From: a virus
Direction: 5' to 3' (one strand)
Virus record (IMG/VR): IMGVR_UViG_3300044700_000257
Span: 1 to 44,662 of that record
DNA length: 44,662 nt
Shown: one piece after another, positions 26,500 to 33,380 of the stretch
Position numbering within the stretch: position 1 is the stretch's first letter
How the letters are laid out: each line of letters begins with the position of its first letter
Translations under genes and position numbers: made by a program
The notes under the pieces: generated by a model
Databases searched by the model: none
The model's input: only the letters and a program-made list of their open reading frames with translations
What the model was told of the DNA's origin: nothing

Positions 26500-26724
26500 A
26501 TGAATACAAAATTAATATTAGATAATTATTTGGGTAAGAATACCAAATATTCTGAAAAGGATGCCGGAAACGGATTTAAACAAGTGTGTGATTTAGATAC
26601 AGGTGATTGTTATACTATTAGAATGAAAGATGGTCTAATTGAACGAGTTGACAATACAATGAACACAAATAGAAGAGTTCAAGTGGAAACACATAATGGA
26701 GTAAAACAATTATTAAACGGGTAA
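26500..26724 (+). CDS. Small unknown protein
   Basis: A 74-residue protein that I do not recognise. It has two Cys (QVCDLDTGDCYTIRM) flanking a short acidic turn, then DGLIERVD, suggesting a small beta-hairpin domain, possibly with a disulphide or a metal. There is no signal peptide or membrane segment. A TATTTAT element precedes it and the following gene starts 2 nt after its stop, so the two are co-transcribed. Location at the end of the baseplate block suggests a minor structural or assembly role, but nothing in the sequence shows it. Confidence 0.6.
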   Translation: MNTKLILDNYLGKNTKYSEKDAGNGFKQVCDLDTGDCYTIRMKDGLIERVDNTMNTNRRVQVETHNGVKQLLNG

Positions 26725-26726
26725 AA

Positions 26727-27431
26727 ATGAGCGTAGATAAAAAAATATTAGAAGAGATTACACGATTTAATTCGATTAATAGATATATTAACGAACAAGA
26801 GTTACCTCCACCACCGGCTGAGGACCCATTGGCGGACCCATTAGCTGCAGGAGCTCCACCTGCCGACCCATTAGCCGCAGGAGCACCACCTGTAGACCCA
26901 TTAGCGGCAGGAACACCACCAGCACCCGCACCACCAACAGGTGATGTGCCTCAACCTGTGGATATTGAAAATGACCCTGATGTTGAGAAAGTTGATGGTG
27001 ATGGTGAAAAAAGTGAGGGTAAAAAAGAATTAGACGTAACTGAATTAGTTAATAGTCAAAAGAATGTAGAACAGAAACAAGAAGAATACTTCCAACAATT
27101 ATTTTCTCATTTAGAAAATTTGGAAAATAAATTAGGGGAAATGGATAATATCGTTAGTCAATTAAATAGTTTAGAGGCTAAAGTTGAGAAATATAGAGAA
27201 AAATCACCTCAAGAAAAAATGGAACTTAGAACTTTAGATTCAGGACCATTTAATCAAAAATTATCTCAATATTTTGAAGATAAAGAGGAGGATTTCGAAA
27301 AATTAGGTAGAGATGAATATATCTTAACTAAAGATGATGTTGAAGATTTTTCACCAAAAGAAATACAAAAAACATTTAGTGATTTTAACGGAGACGGTGA
27401 TGAAGATAGTGTTTTTAAAACAAAATATTAA
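26727..27431 (+). CDS. Acidic coiled-coil protein with Pro/Ala repeat, possible virion or assembly protein
   Basis: A 234-residue protein of unknown function. It begins with a basic helix (KKILEEITRFNSINRYINEQ) with I/L-x-E sites. A Pro/Ala-rich linker follows, with three 10-residue copies of DPLAAGxPPx (residues 37-66). Next come an acidic segment, a coiled coil at about 110-155 (FSHLENLENKLGEMDNIVSQ and onward) and a C-terminal part with DFNGDGDED, which resembles a calcium-binding EF-hand or dockerin loop. The overall layout of N-terminal tag, flexible linker and coiled coil resembles scaffold or internal head proteins. A terminator follows it. Confidence 0.65.
   Translation: MSVDKKILEEITRFNSINRYINEQELPPPPAEDPLADPLAAGAPPADPLAAGAPPVDPLAAGTPPAPAPPTGDVPQPVDIENDPDVEKVDGDGEKSEGKKELDVTELVNSQKNVEQKQEEYFQQLFSHLENLENKLGEMDNIVSQLNSLEAKVEKYREKSPQEKMELRTLDSGPFNQKLSQYFEDKEEDFEKLGRDEYILTKDDVEDFSPKEIQKTFSDFNGDGDEDSVFKTKY
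26835..26924 (+). repeat. Three tandem 30-bp repeats encoding DPLAAGxPPx
   Basis: Three in-frame 30-bp units at 26835, 26865 and 26895 encode DPLAAGAPPA, DPLAAGAPPV and DPLAAGTPPA. A partial unit (DPLA) precedes them. Synonymous third-base differences (GCT, GCC, GCG) show that the copies have diverged at the DNA level while keeping the protein sequence. Confidence 0.9.
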
Positions 27432-27446
27432 TATATAAGTAAGAGA

Positions 27447-27480
27447 AAAAAACTTGTCCTAAAAAAACAAGTTTTTTTTT
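27447..27480 (+). terminator. Rho-independent terminator before gp32
   Basis: A stem AAAAACTTGT/ACAAGTTTTT with a 10-nt loop is followed by a T run. It separates the structural block from the replication block. Confidence 0.88.
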
Positions 27481-27489
27481 CCTTACGAT

Positions 27490-27518
27490 TTGACAATACA
27501 AAAAGGCGGGCTTATAAT
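27490..27518 (+). promoter_or_regulatory. Consensus sigma70-type promoter before gp32
   Basis: TTGACA (27490-27495) and TATAAT (27513-27518) with a 17-nt spacer, a perfect match to the E. coli sigma70 consensus, lie 10 nt after the terminator. Transcription would start near 27525, giving a leader of about 24 nt without a Shine-Dalgarno sequence. Bacteroidota-type elements (TTTG, then TAnnTTTG) do not fit as well. Confidence 0.7.
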
Positions 27519-27548
27519 TAAATAAACAAATAATATAAATTAAAATTT

Positions 27549-28394
27549 ATGGCGACAAACAGTTTAGATGCAGTGTTAGCTCAGTACGAGAAAGCACAAC
27601 AAACGGGTAACTTTACCCCAAAAATGTCTCAAGAAGACAGAATGAAAAGATACTTCGCGGCTATCTTAGGTGATAATGAAAAACAAGGTCAAAAAAGACT
27701 TAGAATTCTCCCAACGGCAGACGGTTCCTCACCTTTCGTAGAAGCTATGTTTCACGAAATGTTAATTGATGGTAAGTATATTAAATTATACGACCCGGCA
27801 ATGGATAATGAACGTTCACCGTTAAATGAAGTTTATGAAGAGTTATTAATTGAAGGTGATAAAAAATTAGCTTCAGAATATAAATCTCGTAAATTCTACA
27901 TCGTTAAAGTTATCGACCGTGATAACGAACAAGATGGTCCTAAATTCTGGCGTTTTAAACACAACTATAAGAATGAAGGTATTTTAGATAAAATCATTCC
28001 TATTTGGAGAAATAAAGGTGACGTTACCGATTCTGAAAAAGGTCGTGATTTAATCCTTGAATTGACTAAAGCTAAAACACCTAAAGGTAAAGAGTATACT
28101 GTTATTCAAACAATTATGTATGATGACCCAGCACCTTTACATGAGGATGAGGAAACAAAAAAATCTTGGTCTAACGATGAGTTAACTTGGAGAGATGTTT
28201 ACTCTAAAAAACCTGTTGAGTATCTTGAAGCGATTGCTCGTGGAGAAACTCCGAAATGGAATACTGAATTAGGTAAATACACCTATGGTGATTCAACTGA
28301 GAATGTAGAGTCATTTGGTGGAACTAAACCAAAAACTGAGGTTTACGCTGACCCACAAGTGAATGACGATTCTGATGAAGATTTACCATTCTAA
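27549..28394 (+). CDS. 32: Single-stranded DNA-binding protein (gp32-like)
   Basis: The 281-residue protein coats ssDNA during replication and recombination. The body fits T4 gp32-type proteins: an N-terminal helix for cooperativity (LDAVLAQYEKAQQTGNF), the OB-fold core with KRLRILPTADGSSPF, FHEMLIDGKYIKLYDP, RKFYIVKVIDRDN and FWRFKHNY, and an acidic tail. It has no cysteine at all, so the zinc site of T4 gp32 is missing. The C-terminus DDSDEDLPF is nearly the bacterial SSB tip (DDDIPF), which recruits host replication proteins. It is a single-gene unit with its own sigma70-like promoter and terminator and stands first in the replication block, just before uvsX. Confidence 0.9.
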   Translation: MATNSLDAVLAQYEKAQQTGNFTPKMSQEDRMKRYFAAILGDNEKQGQKRLRILPTADGSSPFVEAMFHEMLIDGKYIKLYDPAMDNERSPLNEVYEELLIEGDKKLASEYKSRKFYIVKVIDRDNEQDGPKFWRFKHNYKNEGILDKIIPIWRNKGDVTDSEKGRDLILELTKAKTPKGKEYTVIQTIMYDDPAPLHEDEETKKSWSNDELTWRDVYSKKPVEYLEAIARGETPKWNTELGKYTYGDSTENVESFGGTKPKTEVYADPQVNDDSDEDLPF

Positions 28395-28412
28395 ATAAAA
28401 AAACCTATAGAT

Positions 28413-28446
28413 AGGTAGTGGTTGACTTAATCACTACCTTTTTTTA
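28413..28446 (+). terminator. Rho-independent terminator after gp32
   Basis: The stem AGGTAGTG/CACTACCT is extended by G-T and two A-T pairs to 11 bp with a 5-nt loop, followed by a run of Ts. The 5' arm and loop also contain the -35 element of a candidate promoter for uvsX. Confidence 0.9.
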
Positions 28447-28450
28447 TCTT
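28422..28450 (+). promoter_or_regulatory. Candidate sigma70-type promoter before uvsX, nested in the terminator
   Basis: TTGACT (28422-28427) and TATCTT (28445-28450) are separated by 17 nt. The -35 box lies within the hairpin of the gp32 terminator. Transcription would start about 15 nt before the uvsX ATG. The -10 box matches only four of six consensus bases. Confidence 0.35.
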
Positions 28451-28471
28451 TTATTTTAAATAACTCAATAT

Positions 28472-29476
28472 ATGGCAGTAAAGAAAAAAGAATTCTCATT
28501 AGATTCAATTAAAGGTAAGTTTTCAACAAAAACTAAATATAAACCTGATAGTTTTTATGATTGTGGTGAAGAGTTTACAGAAGCGTGTGGATTACCAGGA
28601 CCAAGTAAAGGTCACATCAATATGTTTTTAGGTCACTCAAACTCATCTAAAACTACGGCAATGATTTTGGCTGCGGCGAACGCACAAAAACAAGGTGATT
28701 TACCTGTCTTTATTATTACTGAAAGAAAATGGAATTGGGGTCACGCGGTTGAATTAGGACTTCAGGCGGAACAAAACCCTGAAGGTGAATGGGATGGTAA
28801 CTTTATCTTCAACGATAGTTTTGATTACATTGAACAAGCAACTGAATTCGTTAATCAAATCTTGGATGCTCAAGACAAAGGTGAGATTCCTTATAATATT
28901 CTATTTTTATGGGATTCAGTAGGTTCAATACCATGTAAGATGACATTTGATGGTAAAGGTGGTAAACAACACAACGCAGCAACTTTTGCGGACAAAATCG
29001 GTATGGGTATTTCGGCAAGAATATCTAAAACTAAAAAAGAAGATGTTCCTTATTGGGCTAGTATGGTTGTGATTAATCAACCTTGGGTTGAATTACCTGA
29101 TAATCCATTCGGACAACCTGAGATTAAAGCTAAAGGTGGTGAGGCGATATGGTTAGCATCTTCATTAGTGTTCTTATTTGGTAATCAAAAGAAAGCCGGT
29201 ATCAATCATATTACCGCAACTAAAAATGGTAGAACTGTTGTATATGCAACAAGAACAAAAATCTCAATATTGAAGAACCACGTTAATGGTTTATCGTTTA
29301 AAGATGGTAAGATATTGGCGGTTCCTCAAGGTTATATCAAAGATGATAAAACCGCTATTGAGAAATACAAAAAAGAGTATTCTGAATATTGGAACAAAAA
29401 ATTAGGTGGTGAAGGTGACTTTAAACTTAGTGAATCATTTGTTTCTATTGAGGAAGAAGAAGAATTCGAAGATTGA
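28472..29476 (+). CDS. uvsX: RecA-family recombinase (UvsX-like)
   Basis: The 334-residue protein carries out strand exchange for recombination-dependent replication and repair. Walker A is GHSNSSKTT (54-62). It lacks the Gly of the usual GKT, as T4 UvsX also deviates here (GPSKSFKS). The Walker B strand is ILFLWDSVGSIP. IITERKWNWG and ASMVVINQPW match the UvsX core, and the C-terminus is acidic (SIEEEEEFED), as is usual. T4 UvsX is about 390 residues, so this one is shorter at the C-terminus. It follows gp32, its partner on ssDNA, and precedes the 5' nuclease. Confidence 0.93.
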   Translation: MAVKKKEFSLDSIKGKFSTKTKYKPDSFYDCGEEFTEACGLPGPSKGHINMFLGHSNSSKTTAMILAAANAQKQGDLPVFIITERKWNWGHAVELGLQAEQNPEGEWDGNFIFNDSFDYIEQATEFVNQILDAQDKGEIPYNILFLWDSVGSIPCKMTFDGKGGKQHNAATFADKIGMGISARISKTKKEDVPYWASMVVINQPWVELPDNPFGQPEIKAKGGEAIWLASSLVFLFGNQKKAGINHITATKNGRTVVYATRTKISILKNHVNGLSFKDGKILAVPQGYIKDDKTAIEKYKKEYSEYWNKKLGGEGDFKLSESFVSIEEEEEFED

Positions 29477-29483
29477 TTGTAGA

Positions 29484-29496
29484 ACCATTTAATGGT
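29484..29496. other. Short palindrome before the 5' nuclease gene
   Basis: ACCATT-T-AATGGT is a perfect 6-bp inverted repeat in the 25-nt gap before the nuclease ATG at 29502. It is too weak to be a terminator. It could be a small operator or a start-site hairpin, or chance. Confidence 0.3.
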
Positions 29497-29501
29497 AAAA
29501 A

Positions 29502-30503
29502 ATGACTAAAACCTTATTGGTTGACGGAAACAACCTAATTAAAATTGGTGTTCATGGGGTGAAAGATTTCTTTCACTCCGGAAAACACATAGGTGGTGTG
29601 TGGCACTTTATAAACACATTACGACGTTTTATTGAAACTGAAGGGTTTGATAAAGTTGTTGTATTTTGGGATGGTGATGAAAATTCATTGTCACGAAAAA
29701 TATTATACCCCCAATACAAAGCAAATCGAAAGACCCCTTTTGATTTAACCAAAGAAGATTCTATTACCGAACAAAAGGAACGTGTTAAACAATACTTGGA
29801 AGAGTTGTTTATAAGACAGGTGTTGGTCGATAAGAACGAAGCTGATGATTTGATTGCTTATTATTGTCAAATCTCACCTGATGAAGATAAAACGATATAT
29901 TCAGGAGACCGTGATTTAACTCAATTGATTTCCGAAAATGTTAGAATTTATTTACCTGATTTGAAACAATATTTTAAACTTGGTGACAACATTAAGTTTA
30001 AGGATATTGAAATTCCCCATTATAACGTTAAGACTTACAAGATAATATCCGGTGATAAATCGGATAATATTGATGGTATCTATTACCTTGGGGATAAGAC
30101 TTTGGTTAAATTATTTCCTGAGCTACTTGACCGAGAGGTAAAATTCACCGATATTATACAAAAGGCAGAACTTCTACACAAAGAAGATAAAGACAACAAA
30201 GTTTTACAAAATCTTTTAACGGGTAAAACTAAGAGTGGAATATTTGGTGATGAGTTTTTTGTTATAAATGAGAAAATAGTAGATTTGTCAAACCCTTTAA
30301 TTACTGAAGATGGGAAAAACGTAGTAAATGAATATTATACTGAAACCTTAGACCCGGATGGTCGAGGTCACAGGAACGTAATCAAGATGATGATGGAAGA
30401 CGGATTATTTAAGTTCCTACCGAAAGGTGACAATGCTTGGGTGAGTTTTTTAACACCCTTTTTAAAATTAACAAGAAAAGAAAAACGAAAGTTTAAAAAG
30501 TAA
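29502..30503 (+). CDS. rnh: FEN-family 5'-3' exonuclease (T4 RNase H-like)
   Basis: The 333-residue protein removes RNA primers and 5' flaps from lagging-strand fragments. The metal-binding acids of the FEN/PIN family are all visible: VDGNN (Asp8), FWDGDE (Asp57, Asp59), NEADDLIA (Glu113, Asp115, Asp116), SGDRDLTQL (Asp136, Asp138) and SGDKSDNIDGI (Asp185, Asp188), which begins the helix-hairpin-helix. YPQYKANR is the family motif of the arch. T4 RNase H is 305 residues. The Lys/Arg-rich C-terminus (RKEKRKFKK) may contact gp32 or DNA. It lies between uvsX and the unknown 151-residue gene, 4 nt upstream of the latter. Confidence 0.93.
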   Translation: MTKTLLVDGNNLIKIGVHGVKDFFHSGKHIGGVWHFINTLRRFIETEGFDKVVVFWDGDENSLSRKILYPQYKANRKTPFDLTKEDSITEQKERVKQYLEELFIRQVLVDKNEADDLIAYYCQISPDEDKTIYSGDRDLTQLISENVRIYLPDLKQYFKLGDNIKFKDIEIPHYNVKTYKIISGDKSDNIDGIYYLGDKTLVKLFPELLDREVKFTDIIQKAELLHKEDKDNKVLQNLLTGKTKSGIFGDEFFVINEKIVDLSNPLITEDGKNVVNEYYTETLDPDGRGHRNVIKMMMEDGLFKFLPKGDNAWVSFLTPFLKLTRKEKRKFKK

Positions 30504-30507
30504 AATT

Positions 30508-30963
30508 ATGAAAGAACAAAACGAATCAACAAAATTAGAGTTTTTAATGATGGTTAACGATAACATTATCGTTCAACGGTTTTTTAACGTGAAAGATTTT
30601 AACCCAAGGGCTAAAACTTCAGTTGAGTTATACGACTTGATTAAAGATTTCAAACACGATTTAGTACATCAATTAAAGATGAAAACTGTAACATATATGT
30701 TAGATAATATGTATGAGATTGTTAATAATCCTGCGGTTATGGATACTTCGTTTATTGAAGGTCCTGAGTATTTTAATGTCTTCATCAAACAAGGTGATGT
30801 GACAATTTGTCATAGACAAATCGACGCTAAAATCTACCCTCCAAAAATAAGATATACCGTGGATGTAAGACCACACCTAAAAAACTTACTTTTATCATTA
30901 ACTGACATTTTTTCATCAAAAAATTTATCTTTTGAATATGCTGAAGTTAGTTTAGAGTCGTAA
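30508..30963 (+). CDS. Unknown protein in the replication block
   Basis: A 151-residue protein that I do not recognise. It begins after 4 nt in the same unit as the 5' nuclease and is followed by the gp41-like helicase. The sequence is mixed: a long helix (SVELYDLIKDFKHDLVHQLK), a beta strand region (YFNVFIKQGDVTICHRQID) and a C-terminal alpha/beta part (TVDVRPHLKNLLLSLTDIFS). There is no zinc site, ATPase motif or membrane segment. In T4 the corresponding place holds small accessory replication and transcription genes (dsbA, 33, 59). A helicase-loading or polymerase-binding role is possible by position only. Confidence 0.6.
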   Translation: MKEQNESTKLEFLMMVNDNIIVQRFFNVKDFNPRAKTSVELYDLIKDFKHDLVHQLKMKTVTYMLDNMYEIVNNPAVMDTSFIEGPEYFNVFIKQGDVTICHRQIDAKIYPPKIRYTVDVRPHLKNLLLSLTDIFSSKNLSFEYAEVSLES

Positions 30964-30970
30964 TATTTAT
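30964..30970 (+). promoter_or_regulatory. TATTTAT element before the replicative helicase gene
   Basis: TATTTAT on the plus strand, 20 nt before the helicase ATG. This copy serves a replication gene, so the element is not restricted to virion genes. Confidence 0.45.
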
Positions 30971-30990
30971 CTAAAAATACAAAAAGATAT

Positions 30991-32403
30991 ATGAGTAAAA
31001 ATAAAAATTTTGAGTACTTAGGAAGTGGTTTCCAATTACAGTTATTAAACCAAATTATTTTAGATAAAGACTTTTCTAGGTCAATTATCGACGTGATTGA
31101 TGTTGCTTATTTTGAGAACAAGTATTTCAAATTAATCATTCAGATGATTAAAGAATACTATGTAAAATACGAACACACACCAACGTTTGATACTTTGGAA
31201 CAAATAACTAAGTCGGAATTACAACAAGAGACCGCTTCAAAAATAGTTATTGACACAATTGGTAAAATTAAAGACGCACCAATAGAAGGTGCTGAGTTCG
31301 TTCAAGAAAAAGCGATGAAGTTTTGTAAACAACAAGAACTTCAAAAAGTAATGGGGAAAGCCCAAAAAATTATTGATGGTGGTGAGTTCGAAAACTACGA
31401 CAAAGTAGAACAATTAGTGAGAACTGCATTACAAGTTGGGGAAAGAGAAGATGGTATGACTAACGTTTTCTCTAACTTAGACGACGTTTTAAACGAGGAT
31501 TATAGACATCCAATACCAATGGGTATTTCAGGGATTGATAGACTCTTAAAAGGTGGGTTGGCTAAAGGTGAGATTGGTGTTGTATTGGCACCAACAGGGG
31601 TTGGTAAAACAACCTTAATGACTAAGATTACAAATCACGCATTTAACTTAGGTTATAACGTCCTACAAATATTTTTTGAAGATAATCCTAAGATTATTCA
31701 AAGAAAACATATAGTTTTGTGGACTAAGGTTCATCCTGATGAATTAACTTTGAAGAAAGATGAGGTGTTGAAACGTGTGACTGAAATCAAAACGTCAATG
31801 CCAAATCAATTAATTTTGAAAAAGTTACCGTCAGATACTATGACGATGTTACAAATCAAGAATCAGGTTAGAAAGATGATTGCTGATGGTGTTAAACTTG
31901 ATATGATATCGTTAGACTACATTGACTGTGTATTACCTGATAGAAACTTAGGTGATGAATGGAAATCGGAAGGTTCTGTAATGAGAGCGTTTGAAGCATT
32001 GTGTCACGAGTTAAATTTAGTTGGGTGGACGGCAACACAAGGTAATAGAAGTTCTATTTCATCTGAAGTTGTGACTACAGACCAAATGGGTGGTTCTATT
32101 AAGAAAGCTCAAGTAGGTCACGTTATTATAACAGTTGCTAAGTCATTACAACAAAAAGAATTGAAATTGGCGACTATTGCAATTACTAAGTCACGTATTG
32201 GTGATGATGGTGTTGTGTTTGAAAACTGTAGATTTGACAATGGAATGTTAGATATTGATACTGAATCTTCAGTTACATTCTTAGGTCTTGAAGAACAAAA
32301 CGACCAAAAACAACGTGATAAAGTTCGTGAGTTATTGGAGAGACGTAAAGAACGTGATGCACAGAAGAAAAAAGATGATGAAAATAAAAAAGATGAACAA
32401 TAA
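30991..32403 (+). CDS. 41: Replicative DNA helicase (gp41/DnaB-like)
   Basis: The 470-residue protein (T4 gp41 is 475) is the hexameric 5'-3' helicase that unwinds the fork. The N-terminal 150 residues are helical, like the DnaB collar domain. The RecA-like motor follows: [20 protein letters not shown], Walker [10 protein letters not shown] (200-208), the H1a motif ([11 protein letters not shown]), Walker [11 protein letters not shown] and the late motif TATQGNRSS. The end is a charged tail rich in Lys and Asp. Its stop overlaps the start of nrdB (TAATG), so helicase and reductase are translationally linked. Confidence 0.93.
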   Translation: MSKNKNFEYLGSGFQLQLLNQIILDKDFSRSIIDVIDVAYFENKYFKLIIQMIKEYYVKYEHTPTFDTLEQITKSELQQETASKIVIDTIGKIKDAPIEGAEFVQEKAMKFCKQQELQKVMGKAQKIIDGGEFENYDKVEQLVRTALQVGEREDGMTNVFSNLDDVLNEDYRHPIPMGISGIDRLLKGGLAKGEIGVVLAPTGVGKTTLMTKITNHAFNLGYNVLQIFFEDNPKIIQRKHIVLWTKVHPDELTLKKDEVLKRVTEIKTSMPNQLILKKLPSDTMTMLQIKNQVRKMIADGVKLDMISLDYIDCVLPDRNLGDEWKSEGSVMRAFEALCHELNLVGWTATQGNRSSISSEVVTTDQMGGSIKKAQVGHVIITVAKSLQQKELKLATIAITKSRIGDDGVVFENCRFDNGMLDIDTESSVTFLGLEEQNDQKQRDKVRELLERRKERDAQKKKDDENKKDEQ

Positions 32404-33362
32404 TGGAAAATAATATAGAACCAATTTTAAAAACAAATCCTGATAGATTTGTAGTGTTCCCAATCCAATATCACGATATTTGGGAATTTTATGCACAACA
32501 CAAGGCGGCGTTTTGGACGGCCGAAGAATTTGATTTAAGTGATGATATCCGAGATTGGAGTAATTTATCCGATAATGAAAAATATTTCATTAAAAATATT
32601 TTAGCGTTTTTTGCGGCGTCTGATGGTATTGTTAATGAAAACATTGCTGAGAACTTCGCAAGAGAGGTTCAGTATGCTGAGGCGAAGTTTTTCTATGGAT
32701 TTCAGATTGCGATGGAGAACGAACATTCCTTAACTTATTCGTTATTGATTGATACTTATATCACAGACTCAAAAGAAAAGGACGATTGTTTCCACGCGAT
32801 TGACAGACTACCGGCAGTTCAGAAAAAGGCTAAATGGGCTTTGGATTGGATTGAAAACTCATCGTTTCAAGAACGATTGATAGCGTTTGTTGCAGTTGAA
32901 GGAATCTTTTTTTCAGGTTCGTTCTGTTCAATATTTTGGTTAAAATCGAGAGGGATTATGCAAGGATTATGTGATGCTAATTCATTAATTTTTAAAGATG
33001 AGAATCTTCATTGTGATTTCGCAATTCACTTGTTAAATAACCATATTGTTAACAAACCAAGTGAGAAAAGAATTAAAGAAATATTACTTTCAGCGTTAGA
33101 GATTGAAAAGGAGTTTATAACTGAATCACTACCTGTTTCATTAATTGGGATGAATTCTAATTTAATGAAACAATATTTAGAGTTCGTTGTTGATGGTTTA
33201 TTATATAAGTTAGGTTGTAGTAAAGAATTTAATGTAGAACAACCTTTCAAGTTTATGGAACAGATTGCGGTTGAAACTAAAGGTAATTTCTTTGAAAATA
33301 GAACACTTGAATATCAAAAAGCGAAATTGAATGAAACAATTTCTTTTACGGATGAGTTTTAA
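32403..33362 (+). CDS. nrdB: Ribonucleotide reductase small subunit, class Ia (NrdB)
   Basis: The 319-residue protein holds the di-iron centre and tyrosyl radical needed to make dNTPs. All ligands are present: Asp74 (AASDGIV), Glu105 and His108 (AMENEHS), Glu166 (AVEGIFF), Glu200 and His203 (KDENLHCDF). The radical Tyr112 follows His108 by four residues. The sequence YGFQIAMEN and [10 protein letters not shown] is close to the animal R2 protein rather than E. coli NrdB. The C-terminus ISFTDEF corresponds to the tail that docks on the large subunit. Start and stop connect tightly to the helicase (1-nt overlap) and nrdA (18 nt). Confidence 0.96.
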   Translation: MENNIEPILKTNPDRFVVFPIQYHDIWEFYAQHKAAFWTAEEFDLSDDIRDWSNLSDNEKYFIKNILAFFAASDGIVNENIAENFAREVQYAEAKFFYGFQIAMENEHSLTYSLLIDTYITDSKEKDDCFHAIDRLPAVQKKAKWALDWIENSSFQERLIAFVAVEGIFFSGSFCSIFWLKSRGIMQGLCDANSLIFKDENLHCDFAIHLLNNHIVNKPSEKRIKEILLSALEIEKEFITESLPVSLIGMNSNLMKQYLEFVVDGLLYKLGCSKEFNVEQPFKFMEQIAVETKGNFFENRTLEYQKAKLNETISFTDEF

Positions 33363-33380
33363 TAAAATATTATTATCATT

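Noticed and set aside
27489-27520. Bacteroidota-type promoter (TTTG, then TAnnTTTG) before gp32
   Set aside because: TTTG is present but the downstream box reads TATAATTA and lacks the TTTG half; the sigma70 match is better.
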